Below are positions 1 through 10,188 of a DNA stretch of 64,000 bases, one piece after another (within the stretch, counting starts at the first letter, position 1; the number at the start of each line of letters is the position of its first letter). Position numbers and translations under genes: made by a program. The notes beneath the pieces were generated by a model. It was given only the letters and a program-made list of their open reading frames with translations. It did not search any database and was not told the DNA's origin. This stretch comes from Coprinellus micaceus (lineage: Eukaryota > Basidiomycota > Agaricomycetes > Agaricales > Psathyrellaceae). The stretch covers positions 372,001-436,000 of the forward strand of contig OX596340.1 of the NCBI GenBank assembly GCA_951394405.1. Reading direction: 5' to 3'.

Positions 1-864
1 TACATCCTGGCAAGTCTTCTTGGATTGGCACTTCTCGATAGTGCCGACTTGCTGTGTCCATTTGTAGACTTTCTTGGCCGCGGCTTCGAGAAGTTTCTGG
101 CGCCCATGAACGCAGCTACGCATTGCAGGATACGGTATCGGAAGCTCATCTGATTCGAGTAAAGATTTGTCCTGAAGCCGTGAACGTCAGATCGCGCCCA
201 TTTGAAAAGGTGGGGCTGCTCACGAGGTCACATTGCAGTGAGAATAGGTATATGGATGGCAAGATTGACTGAATCTTGCACTCGTGTGCCAGGTTTATGG
301 TAGCGAAATTTGCATTTAACGTGCCACTCGGATATCGAAGGCAGCTGTGACTTCCCCGAACGTTCAATTTGTCAAATTCTTCGAGCTTCGTAGGGCACTC
401 CAGCTTCAACCTCGCCAAAGCTTCGTCTCTGAGATGGGGTATTTCGTACTTTATGCCGAGGCGAATCATGGCGGCTACTGAACGGAACCTAATGTCCTCC
501 TTACGCTTCGCGTAAAGGCTATTTGCATATGGCATAAGTGGAATGGTGCAGGGGAGGAGCTGGCATAATACAAGTATGGGGAGGTGACTCACGGATCTCC
601 GTATAGGGCTAACAGGATGTCCTCGACATCCCGGGAGGCGTCGTGAAGCTTCACAACCCGACATCCTTCCACCATTTCCTCGCCATCAGGTTGTGCAGTG
701 TCCAAAAGGCTGGCCAGAATTACCGAGTGTTTAGAGAGGATCGATCGGTGAGCCCTGAATTGGACGTTCTCGGCTTGCAAAACGACGTTCCCGTCGTCAA
801 ACCAGACTCTCTGAGACCTCGCAGGTTTCCCTGCACCCTCTAATTCCTCGGCTACAGCAACCAT
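1..864 (-). CDS. BTB/POZ domain protein, 3' end beyond window (BTB-1)
   Basis: Fungal-type BTB/POZ protein of unknown role. BTB domains mediate dimerisation and often Cullin-3 binding, but no second domain is recognisable here. Exons 864-593, 518-224 and 171 to the window edge. The first two close in frame (567 nt), with GTGAGT and GTGAGC donors. The N-terminal motif VWFDDGNVVLQAENVQF and the exon-1 end ALYGDP are shared with three paralogues in this window, as is the second-exon core LRDEALARLKLECP..NLAHEC. The third exon (GRQKLLE..KVYKW) matches the same paralogues, so the gene is intact as far as it is visible. The start is the only ATG before the conserved block. The C-terminus is missing because the window ends. 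Confidence 0.82.
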
Positions 865-1437
865 TCTGTGTTCCTCGGACGTCCCGCGTGTAGATCCGCT
901 CTAGAGGTTGCCTCGGGCCAGCCAAACCTGAAACAGCCCGCGATCCCAGTATACCCGGTACGATCGTACGTCAGGGTGGTGGAGGGCCGAGGTATCCTAT
1001 TTAGGTGGTAGGCGTAAGTCTGGGCGAAGATAACTGGCAAGTTAGATCGTCATGGACGCTAGAGAAGAGCCTGAGGGTCACCAGCTCAGGCTGCGGTGTG
1101 CTTAGTCACAGAGCCTCACAGCACCAAATTAGGCGAAAGTGATGCGCGTGACTAGGCTTCACGTGCTTGGGCGCTTAATGTCCGCGAGCCACCTATTTGA
1201 GGAAACTGTTCCTTTATAGGACAATGACAGGCTAATGATAGCTGCGTCGTTATAATTAGAACAAATCAAAATGATATATTGCGGTAATTCACAACACTCC
1301 ATCCTGATTCGCTTGCTTTGGGTGGTACACGTTGGTGTTGATAGGATTTAGGGAAGCGAGCTTAGGGCCTGAGATCAAGCTACTTGGTCGCTCAAGCAGG
1401 GCGACTAATGTCAAAGGAGCCCACGAGGTCTGACTCC
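865..1437. other. intergenic, no gene seen
   Basis: Region between the BTB-1 start and the 3' end of the first AA9 gene. Only short chance ORFs are present. It must hold the BTB-1 promoter; no clear TATA box or repeat was found. Confidence 0.6.
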
Positions 1438-2454
1438 TCAAGCTGGCCAAACGTCAGGACCCGGAACCTAGGTTGGTAGGTGATGATCAGTTCAACTTGG
1501 TTGGAAGTGGCGGTTCAAGTCAGGCATATACGAACCCTGTACGCCTTTCCAGGGGCAGGTTCCCAGACGTTATAATGTAAGTTAGGATCTATTATTTGAG
1601 TTAGACAGAGAGTTATTGGACGCGAGAAAGTGTCCCTCTAGCTCACCGTTCAGATCGAGATGTCCCGGGATCTCGAACAAGGGTGGGTCACCATCTCCCC
1701 CATTGACAATCTTGATCTGGGCGCAGGAGATGTAGAACTCGGGGTTTGGCTGCCAATGTTCTCGGCCCGCAGAAGGTACTGTGGCAGAGAGCGTCAGTGG
1801 AAAATACAGAGCATATGGATCCTAACATGACGTCGACTCTTACCTCTCCAGATGGAACCTCGGCGGGAATGGTGAAGTTGAGGGTGTTTTCGTAATACGT
1901 TTCGAAAGTCCACATGTTGTCAATCGCCTTCGGGTTACGATCTCCGGAGCCTCCCCAGTTCTTGATCTGCGACGGGGTGTTTATACCACTGATGAGCTTT
2001 CGAAGGGGCTGAGTCCAGTTTCGCTCGAACGAACCTTGAACCATTGCTTTCCACTTCCGTCCCATGTTGCGGCTGTTTCACCCCCAGGTACCTTACCGAG
2101 ATACATTGCAGCGGGTCCCGGGTGATATATAACGTCGTAGCCCAGCATGGCGAACGATACCTCGCTTCCCGCTTCAATGGGTAGAGTTAGCCTCGCTGGG
2201 GCATTTGGGACGTTGCATCGGATGTCGTTGGACTCTGGGTCGTAGATCGGGTATTGGAACTTAGGGAGTCGGGTGGCGTCTGAGGTACTGAGGAACGGGG
2301 TACGCAGTATGATATTCCTGAACACGTCTGCCTTAGAGGTAAGCTTTCCATCATGGGTGGAGAGGACGCTGTATCACCCACAGTGCGCTGACCCGAATTG
2401 CAGGAACAGAACGGTCGTGGCGGCGAGAAAGCCCAGAGCCCCGAATTTAGGCAT
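1438..2454 (-). pseudogene. AA9 lytic polysaccharide monooxygenase with frameshift (AA9-1)
   Basis: Copper-dependent LPMO of family AA9, which oxidatively cleaves cellulose or hemicellulose outside the cell. Exons: 2454-2382, 2327-2035, 1966-1844, 1778-1647, 1588-1536, 1467-1438. Exon 1 is a signal peptide ending ..GSA; the mature protein starts with His (residue 24), and intron 1 splits the codon of the next residue, Tyr. The second copper His is in YHPGP and the axial Tyr in EFYISCAQ. The C-terminus is VPGPDVWPA with no cellulose-binding module. Exon lengths sum to 704 nt, one short of a closed frame: in exon 4, YLLRAENIG and PEFYISCAQ lie in different frames, consistent with loss of one base in a C run near 1760. 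Either a young pseudogene or a sequencing error. A TATA-like TATATA lies about 75 bp upstream. Confidence 0.85.
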
Positions 2455-3423
2455 GCCAATGAAGGTTACTTTGGAACTTTGGGTCGGAGAGATGGGGGTA
2501 CTGGCGTTAGGCCAGTCTTGACGACCTATATATCCTGCACGGATTATCCTAGGGTTTATAGAACATTGACTGCATGGTGTACGTTCGCCTCGATCCCGAT
2601 ATTCGTGCTGAAGGGTGGACTGTTCTACACAATTTGAAGAACATCTTGACTTCCTGTCCTCCGGAGAAAAGGCGTCACTCACCTCTCATAGAGGCATCTT
2701 ACCTTTCTTCTATGTGCATCGTGGGTCTGCATGGGAGGTAGAAGGGTGTGATATGGGAGCGCGATCATTGCTGAATGAATAGATCGAAGCAAAGCCCAGC
2801 ATTAACCAAAGCACTGACGGCGACAGAGTCCGTTCCACACGCACCAGACTATGACTGGTGACCGCCTGCCGTTTAATAGATATGTGAGCCTGGATGAAGG
2901 AATGGAATGCCTTGGAATGGGTATTATCGCCCTTGAGCCACACGCTGGGAAGCACAGTCACCGGTTATCAAACAAATGAAATACAGTACACATTTCACCC
3001 CTCGTGCAGTGGGTTTGACCTGAGTACCATCCCGGTCGGCTTTCTCACTATATCGGCAAGCGGGACATCGTAGGGTCACCGAATCCACCTGGCAGCCTTG
3101 AATCCAAGATCGAGGTCCCAAGCCGAGAGAGCACACACGCCCCGAGGGAAGAGGCGACACGACAGCGAGGAAGTGTCAACGCAGCGTTTCAAAGAAGCGC
3201 ATGAGCCACAGGTTGCTCGGACGCAGCCTGATGAGCTTTCACCTCGGCTGGTGTGAGCTAAGCGTCGTGACATAGCTTTGAGATTACTTGAGAGAGGAGC
3301 CCGCAAGGGGAGCCCATGGACACATTCAGAGAGGACAGTCTGCGGTGGCGACAAATTTCCGTTGCACAAGCTGATCATTGATCATTAGCTTTGAGAGAGT
3401 TGAGCGTCATACATTTCGGATAT
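2455..3423. other. intergenic, about 1 kb, promoter of AA9-1
   Basis: No conserved ORF. On the minus strand it carries the AA9-1 promoter with TATATATA near 2526-2532. The overlapping ORFs on both strands have no domain logic and were treated as chance. Confidence 0.55.
2526..2532 (-). promoter_or_regulatory. putative TATA box of AA9-1
   Basis: A TATATATA run, read on the minus strand, lies 72-78 bp upstream of the AA9-1 start codon at 2454. AA9-2 has the same arrangement. Spacing and sequence are the only evidence. Confidence 0.4.
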
Positions 3424-4387
3424 CTAAGTACCTCCAGGCCAAGCGTCTGGTCCTGGAACCTGCGGGAATTCGCGCTTCAGTACCCGACGGTTCCAATACC
3501 ACTTCATATGATTTACTCACGCGGTATTTCGCCTGGGGATCGTCGGTTTTCCAGATATCCAAGAGCAATCCAGGGTCTGGGTTTGGCAAGACATTAGCCA
3601 CCGAAGAGATGAGCGTGCAACCGTTTCCGTACCGTCAGGTTGGAAGTGCCCCGGAATCTCGACGAGCGGAGGTTTACCGTCTCCTCCGTTCACGACCTCG
3701 ATCTGAGCACAAGAGACGTAGTACTGCGGCTCGAGATAAATCAAGAGGCCTATCTGCTCTGCACGCAGGAGATACTGAGAGGCGCCGACGTTAGGATGGA
3801 TATATGGCGGATCGGAAATGTTTACAAACCTCTCCGGAAGGCACAGCAGCCGGTATGGTTGCATTAACGGTATACTGGTTAAGGACCTCAAAGTTCCACA
3901 TCACAGGGTCATACACCCCTCCCCAGTTCTTAATCTATAGGCAATGCGATCAGCACCCACGCAACGGACCAGTTCATTCACTCACCTTGAACCAATTCAC
4001 CCCGCTTCCATCCCATGTCGCCGCGGTCTCCCCTTCTGGTACTTTGCCTAGGTACAAAGTTGCAGGTCCGGGGTGATAGATGACGTTGTCGAGGCCAAGT
4101 GTGATGTTGGTCCCAGCTGGGACCGTAGCCGTTTCTTTTGCGGGTCCGTTGACAATGTTGCACCGCATATCGTTAGAGGTGGCGTCCATAAGGGGGTCGT
4201 ACGTGAGGGGATACCGGATCGCATCTTTGGTAGTCACCGTCGGGGTGATTAACGTCGTAAAGCGATCTAAGAAGTAGAGACATGAGCGCTTTTGATATAA
4301 CGGCACAACCTGACGGCACATACAATGGGCCAAGGCGACCTGGGCGGAGAGTAGGACTGGGAATATCGAAAGAAAGCGAGAAGGCAT
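3424..4387 (-). CDS. AA9 lytic polysaccharide monooxygenase (AA9-2)
   Basis: Secreted copper LPMO acting on cellulose or hemicellulose. Six exons (4387-4324, 4266-3986, 3934-3830, 3774-3633, 3576-3521, 3459-3424) total 684 nt, giving an intact 227-residue protein. A signal peptide of about 20 residues ends ..ALA. His21 is the N-terminal copper ligand, and intron 1 splits the following Tyr codon. The second ligand is His86 in YHPGP, the axial Tyr169 is in QYYVSCAQ, and the family motif TWDGSGVNWFK is present. It ends VPGPDAWPGGT without a CBM1 or linker. The intron positions match AA9-1, AA9-3 and AA9-4, so the four are tandem or dispersed duplicates. The start follows a TATA-like GTATATATGC about 66 bp upstream. 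Family call is firm; substrate and regioselectivity cannot be read from sequence. Confidence 0.93.
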
Positions 4388-4842
4388 CGTATGTGAACTG
4401 CGTGGCACCTACGTCTTGCTAACGCCATTCATGCCCTGTTGACGGCCGTGGCATATATACTCCCTCCCCGGAGAATACTTGGGATGAACCTTTGACTCTC
4501 GTCATCGCCTGAATCAGCCAACGTCGCACTGAAGGAGCAGCGGGCAGTCGACTGTGCCCATCCTACCCACAGGAATACGCCTATTTCAAAACAGGTCGCA
4601 GTTAGAAGGGCGTCGAGGGAACGGCGAGACGGGGAAGGTGCGTCAGGATAAACCTAGGGTGAAATGAAGTTCGGCTTTCGTAAACGTTATTGCCGCGTGA
4701 CCTCATTCCAAGCCAGCCTATTCAATCAAGATGACATTGCCATTGAAACCCTTTGCCAATAGGCCCACAGAATACACTCGGCAGCCCGGAGAGAAGTTGG
4801 GGAAGGTGAGCTCGCGGGCTCTACTGCCCGGAAGACATTCAA
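4388..4842. other. intergenic between AA9-2 and AA9-3
   Basis: About 455 bp holding the AA9-2 promoter and the 3' flank of AA9-3. No ORF with support. Confidence 0.6.
4451..4460 (-). promoter_or_regulatory. putative TATA box of AA9-2
   Basis: GTATATATGC on the minus strand, about 66 bp before the AA9-2 ATG. Position and match only. Confidence 0.45.
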
Positions 4843-5827
4843 TTATGCCTGCCAGACATCTGGCCCTGGGACCTACGCAGGAACTTAGCGACCTTATGAA
4901 GTCGAGACAATCGACCATGAAACGCACCCTGTACACCGTCCCGGGAACGGGGTGATAGACGTCAATTTGCAAGCCAGGATCTGTTCGATGTGTCGCGTAT
5001 GAGCTTCTAGACACGCTGAACATTCATTTCAACACACCATTCGGCTGGAAATGCCCAGGGATCGTTACCAAGGGGCCTGGAGTCCCATTTCCCCCATCAA
5101 CAACCCTGACCTGCGCGCATGAAACATAATACTGAGTCTCTTTCTGGCCGATGCCTTGGTTCAAGGCGATATGCTCCATGCGGAGGAGGTACTGCGGGAT
5201 GGCGCTCGTTATTAGCATGACCAAATGCAACAAATCCTGCGTACTTCTCCTGGGGGAACGGCAGCAGGTATCGTGCCATTAACCTGCCACACGTTCAGGA
5301 TGTCCGGGAACACCCACAACCAATCCGTGGGGTGTCCACCCCAATTCTTAATCTAACACAACGGCATGTCAGCCAAGTCTTCATTTCGGCACATCAAAAG
5401 CATTCACCTTGAACCAATTCTGCCCGCCCCCATCCCAAGTCACAGCGCTTTCACCTTCAGGAACCTTTCCAAGGTACAGAGCACCAGGACCAGGGTGAAA
5501 GATCGAGTTGTCGAGCCCAAATGCAATGTCAGTCCCAGCTTTGAGTTCTACGATTTTCTTTGCTGCCCCTGAGTTAATGTTGCACCTCATATTGTTTGAT
5601 GCCAGGTCGAGCATTGGATTCCAGCTAACGGGCTGCCGGACAGCGTCTCTGGTGGTGACATTGGGCGCGATTAGCGTGGTGAAACGATCTATGGCAAACC
5701 CGGTTAGTGGAGTGAAGATCAGAACGGTATATTGACACGAACAGTGGGCAGATGCTGGAGAAGCCGAGTATAAGACACTAAACACGGCACCCAAGGCAAG
5801 CCAGTTCACCATGATTGAACGGCGCAT
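4843..5827 (-). CDS. AA9 lytic polysaccharide monooxygenase (AA9-3)
   Basis: Intact paralogue of AA9-2. Exons 5827-5743, 5688-5408, 5352-5245, 5191-5038, 4980-4928, 4872-4843 sum to 711 nt (236 residues). The signal peptide ends ..ASPASA. Mature His is residue 28, with the Tyr codon split by intron 1; that donor is an unusual GTTCGT. The second ligand is His93 in FHPGPG, the axial Tyr180 in YYVSCAQ, and the end is VPGPDVWQA. Exon 4 is 12 nt longer than in AA9-2 and AA9-4, encoding a loop NQGIGQKE. A second in-frame ATG five codons downstream (5812) could also start the signal peptide. Cu-binding residues are complete, so activity is expected. Confidence 0.92.
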
Positions 5828-6395
5828 GGAGGGAGCGTGCGAACGACAGGGCTCTAAAGTCAGATTTTAAGCGAAGGATTATCTTGGGAAGAGAAGGCTT
5901 GATGCCCCTGGTTGTCCGAATGTGAATGACCGTGAAGCGCAGCGGTCACCGAAGAGACTCCCGAGCGAATCTTCGGTGCAGCGGACGCAGAATGGCGCAT
6001 AACAGGACGCGTGAGCGATGTTGCGGCCTCGGAAGTTGTGCCACTGGAAGCCGGTTTCGATTTGGAAGAGACCATGAAAGGCGTGCCATGATGCCCTGCG
6101 GTGGGTCAGCTCTGCAATGCTGGGCAGGTCAGAGAGGGGGAGACGCACTTTAAAGGGCCGTCGCGCCCACTTCGCGCATCCTGGTCATACGGCAGCGGCG
6201 AAGAATCGGACAAGTGAACAATGCTCGGGGATACAATCTAAGTAGTTAGTGTGTGACCGATCAATCCAATGCTTGAAAACCATAAAGTGATATCATTAAG
6301 GATCCGAATATGAAGTGTAGGTGAAATACGGAATGCAAATAGTGTAGGGCAAGTTCTTCAATAACAAGCTGGTAACGATTTGGCATCGAGGGAAT
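5828..6395. other. intergenic between AA9-3 and EB1
   Basis: Contains the AA9-3 promoter (AT-rich TTAAAAT near 5866, weak) and the 3' flank of the EB1 gene. ORFs here have no recognisable domain. Confidence 0.5.
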
Positions 6396-7408
6396 CTAGA
6401 AGGTCTCCTCATCATCTACGACTGCGCCTGGTTCTGGGACTTCAAAGCCATCCTTCGACGGAGGATTAGCGCCGATCGGCTGTGGTAACCATCTTATCTT
6501 ACCTCAGTCGAGTACAGGATCTTCTGGATTTTCTTGAAAGTTTCGTGATCCCTGTCATCCTCTGTGGTCGCGTCGAGCTGTTCTTGCACGAGAATTTCAA
6601 TTTCGCGGAGCTGCCAATGTAATGAGTTGCTGTTAACCTTGGTACGGCACCTGGACGCACCTTTTCGAAGTAAAAGTCGCGCTCCTTCTCCAGGCCCTCT
6701 AACTGTCCGGAGAGATCCGCGACCTGAGCTTGCAGCTGCTGTACGGCTTCGTTTGACATGGAAGACGTGGAACGGTATCCGCCGAGGGGAGTTCGGCCAC
6801 CAGCACGGGCTGCTGCGGGGGCGCCTCGAGAGGTGGGGACGGGGGCAACGGTGGCGGGTGGCTCCAAAGACACCCCTTTGCGGCGGGCGGCTGCGTCATA
6901 ACCTTGTCCGCCGTAGTTTGACTCCCAAAACTTCTTAATCCATTGCAAGAACTCGAGGTTATCCCTGCGTGATGGTGTTGAGACGATGGTACCGGCGCCA
7001 GCAGGCTTCGGAACGCGACTCACTGCATCTTGCACTTCACGAGTTTCTCGACAGGAATAGGCTACGTTCCCAACATCTCAGAATCTGCTTGACGTAGCAA
7101 CTGGGTTTCTCGCACCTTGTCAATTCGTTTGGCTTTGAAGACAGTTTGCAGAACTTTGAAGTTGGCCAGGTATTCGTACTCGTGTTTCGCGTTCATCTTG
7201 ACGCGATTCATTGGCAAGTCCCCTACGGCGAGCCATGCCCAAGAATTAGTCATTGTGCACCCCACACCGATGCAGTGGAGGACATCGTACCATAGATTGA
7301 GTCTATGATCTGGCAATAGGCACCACCACTCCCGCATTGCTCGACCTTGGTGTAGTTGATCTGGAGGAGCTCGTTGAGCCATGCCAATAGATCCGTTCTT
7401 GAAGTCAT
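6396..7408 (-). CDS. EB1/Mal3-family microtubule plus-end binding protein
   Basis: Tracks growing microtubule ends and recruits CAP-Gly and SxIP partners in the cytoplasm. Exons 7408-7291, 7222-7116, 7061-7024, 6964-6661, 6610-6503, 6452-6396 sum to 732 nt (243 residues). The N-terminal calponin-homology domain includes NYTKVEQCGSGGAYCQ and MNAKHEYEYLANFKVLQ, then VEKLVKCKMQDNLEFLQWIK. After a Ser/Pro/Ala-rich linker comes the coiled coil and EB1 motif around ERDFYFEKLREIEILVQ. The tail is acidic and ends DDEETF. Metazoan EB1 usually ends EEY, so the terminal aromatic is Phe here. The start ATG (MTSRTDLLAWLN) fits the short N-terminus of fungal members. All splice sites are GT..AG and the frame closes exactly. 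Confidence 0.95.
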
Positions 7409-8149
7409 CCTGGAAGTTTTGAAGAGAGTAGAAAATGCGACGTTATGGCAAGAGGCAAGGACCACGGCAGGCGCCATGGCGCGTATATTGGCAGGACTAA
7501 CCCCAATTTGGGGTTACACCCGAGTTCGGCCCGTGGGTCAAAGCCACCAGTGCTGGCGCCGTTTGAATCAGAAGTTGACCTAAGCCTCATTCAAGTACCT
7601 GCCCCCCAAGTGGATTGAAACTCTCCTTGATCACTTCTTGCGACTAAAAAGGCGCCAATCCATTAGAGTGGGGACCCAATGCTTCCTGCCCACGAAGAAT
7701 CGATGGTTTCCGAGTCCCCTCTGTCACGCGACATTAAACTCTACCATCTCCCTATCTTGTGGGCTCGACTTATTTGCTGACCCTTCATCTGGAGACACCC
7801 TCGATTGTGGTCAAGACTGCGACTTCGGAATATTGGCCTCCTTTGAGCGTATTCGCGGTGCATCTTCTGCGCTATGGGACACTCGAACATATGGGGTCGG
7901 TCGCCCTCCTTCCGCAGCATACGCCGAACTGTAGCTCTTACCACCATCTAGGATGTCTAGAGCCCCGCCGGCCAACCGTCCCACTCCCTTCTCAGAAGCT
8001 TTGAACTCCTATGGGCATCACGGCTTTCTAGGATCGCTACGAAATTTCCTACCATTTTCCGGCCGAATGGTTAAATGTCATTGTAGCCGAGTTAGTTCTG
8101 CAGAGGACAAGACCCCATTTTATTATCTCTTCCCTGAATCCCCTTCACC
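7409..8149. other. divergent promoter region between EB1 and AA9-4
   Basis: About 740 bp between two divergently transcribed genes. Overlapping short ORFs are present on both strands, none with domain evidence. A T-rich stretch sits about 30 bp before the AA9-4 ATG. Confidence 0.5.
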
Positions 8150-9173
8150 ATGAAATTGTTCACCTTCTCGTTGTTCACCCTCACTTTGGGGCCTCTCATT
8201 GTCTCGGCTCACTGTACGCACACCACACGCCGAAGCATGGCAGCCCTACTGACGCAACAACGTTTAAGATTCTTTCACGGACGTTATCATTGGTGCAACA
8301 AAATCCTCGCTTGCCACCCGGCTCCCAATCAACGACGACCCACTCTGGGACATCACCTCCAACGACCTGAGGTGCAACGCAAACAGCGGACCTGCGAGCT
8401 CAACCTTGACCATCGATGCCGGGAGCGAAGTATCGTTCGGTATTGGCAATAATATGTTTATATACCACCCCGGGCCCGTAGCCATTTATTTGGGCAGGGT
8501 ACCGGAAGTCGAAACCGCTGCAACGTGGGATGGCAGTGGCGCAAATTGGTTCAAGGTGAGTAAATAAGCGCCCGTGTTTTGAATTGATGGCACTAGCAAA
8601 CCCTGATAACCCGAGTGGAAAGATCGAGGAATGGGGTGGAGTGCCGTACAACGCTCCATAGTACAGCGCGTGGCCACCGTGGTGGAATTTCGAGTCCATC
8701 GCAAAGACGACCCTGAACTTCAATATTCCGGCCCAGGCGCCTCCTGGTGAAGTAAGTGCCGTTCTCGTCCTCATTGGGATCCAAGTTCCTCGCGCTAACG
8801 CCCGTGCTTTAATAGTACCTCCTTCGAGCGGAGGCTACGGGACTACAGATTTTGCATGAACCACAGTGGTTCGTATCTTGTGCTCCGATCAGGATCGTGA
8901 ACGGAGGCGACGGCAAACCGCCGATGGTTGCAATTCCGGGGCACATTCACCTTGACGGTTCGTTCAGCTTGGGATCCCAATTCACCGCTTTCGTCTCACT
9001 CATATCTAGATCCGAACTTGCAAATCGACGTCGACCATCCCATTGCCGGGTCTGTCTATAAGGTACGTATATTCGCTGGCCATTCATCTTGGCACTTCTC
9101 CCCGCCGGAGGTCCTGACTTGAGAGCGCCTGTAGGTCCCAGGCCCAGACGTTTGGCCGGGTCAAGGTGCTTAA
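8150..9173 (+). pseudogene. AA9 LPMO with in-frame stop and altered axial residue (AA9-4)
   Basis: Fourth AA9 paralogue, on the opposite strand. Exons by homology: 8150-8213, 8269-8555, 8623-8751, 8816-8957, 9010-9062, 9135-9173, total 714 nt, with the same intron positions and phases as AA9-2. The signal peptide ends ..IVSA; His21 starts the mature chain, and the second ligand is His88 in YHPGP. Exon 3 has TAG at 8659-8661 (codon 130), after EEWGGVPYNAP, while the frame stays open and conserved beyond it. The residue matching the axial copper Tyr is Phe179 (QWFVSCAP), and the following conserved Gln is Pro. The likely reading is a degenerating copy. Using CCATAG at 8656-8661 as acceptor would skip the stop but delete a conserved strand. 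Confidence 0.85.
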
Positions 9174-9364
9174 GCTAGCAGCGGCCGAGCTACAGGAGAA
9201 TACTTCGACCCGTCAATCACGGATGACAGAAGGCTTACCAGGTTTGAGCAGATGCCGAGACGTTCAGTCGCGGTGAGACAAAGTTAAAGCGATATTAAGG
9301 AGACGTCAATATACAGTACGAATTAACGAGGAGGTACATATATCCGGAGCACTCCAAGATGGAG
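9174..9364. other. short intergenic, no gene
   Basis: Spacer between AA9-4 and the convergent kinase relic. Nothing recognisable. Confidence 0.6.
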
Positions 9365-9852
9365 CTAGGACGGTGGACGCGAGTCGAGGAACCCGTGTAA
9401 ACAGGCACTTCGGCGCAAGTATCGTACAGACGGCCTATCCTCGGGTTTCCTCGTCCAGCAGCCCTCCATCATCCTCCAAATATCGTCCGTCAGACCGAAG
9501 GTAGTATACGCAGCGTCAGTTACAATGTGAGAGGCAGAGAAATAACCGCACCTCGTATGCCACGCACCCCAGCGCATAAACGTCGCTCTGCTCGGTCGCC
9601 GGGATCGCCCGGTCCTCATAGTACATCCCATGCAGATGCTCCGGGGATTGCCACTTCAACGTTCCTAATCGATCGGTCGTCTGGCAAGACGCCAAACTCG
9701 CAAGGTCAACTGCGCTCAAACGTGATACGCCCAGGTCTGCGAGGACGGCGCGGCCCGCAGAGTAGACGAGGACGTTGGCCCCCTTCAAGTCTCCGTGAAT
9801 GATCTCGCTGCGGTGAAGGTGGCTTACACTCCGCAAAACATCCAGAGGCTAT
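9365..9852 (-). pseudogene. TKL-like protein kinase C-lobe relic
   Basis: Fragment of the same kinase family as the intact gene at 46.7-48.2 kb. The main block, on the minus strand before about 9544, has HLHRSEIIHGDLKGANVL, a DLG in place of DFG, the segment TDRLGTLKWQSPEHL and DVYALGCVAYE. A second block FGLTDDIWRMMEGCW ..KPEDRPS ends at 9365. The roughly 30 residues that link these blocks in the paralogue (LFVGRIPFYE onward) are missing, and no N-lobe with glycine loop or VAIK-type Lys can be found upstream; only weak matches reach to about 9945. It is therefore a truncated, internally deleted copy. Kinase activity is not expected. Confidence 0.75.
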
Positions 9853-10188
9853 ACATCAGTTAAGCCGGGATTGGTCAGTATTTAATCACACTGTGTAGGT
9901 CCCCGCGGAGGAAATTCTCGCAAACGCGGTACTGAGGTACTGAGGGGAGTATTTACGTCGCACCACACGTTAACGCTGCGATGTGCATTGCCTTTCGACG
10001 TTCTTCGATGCGAAGGCAATTAGTATTTGGGGCAGTCAACGACCCTGTGTAAGCCACGGAATTGGCCAACAGGGGCTTGGGGGCTTGTCTGGGCTGTACA
10101 AAATGGGATGGGTACTAGATGGATATCTGGAAAGAGACGTAATATGAAATGTCGAAACGGTATTAGCGCGGTCGCCAGGTCATATGGT
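9853..10188. other. intergenic
   Basis: Region upstream of the kinase relic and downstream of the dienelactone hydrolase. It carries a small direct repeat (GGTACTGA twice, near 9928-9943). No gene supported. Confidence 0.5.
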
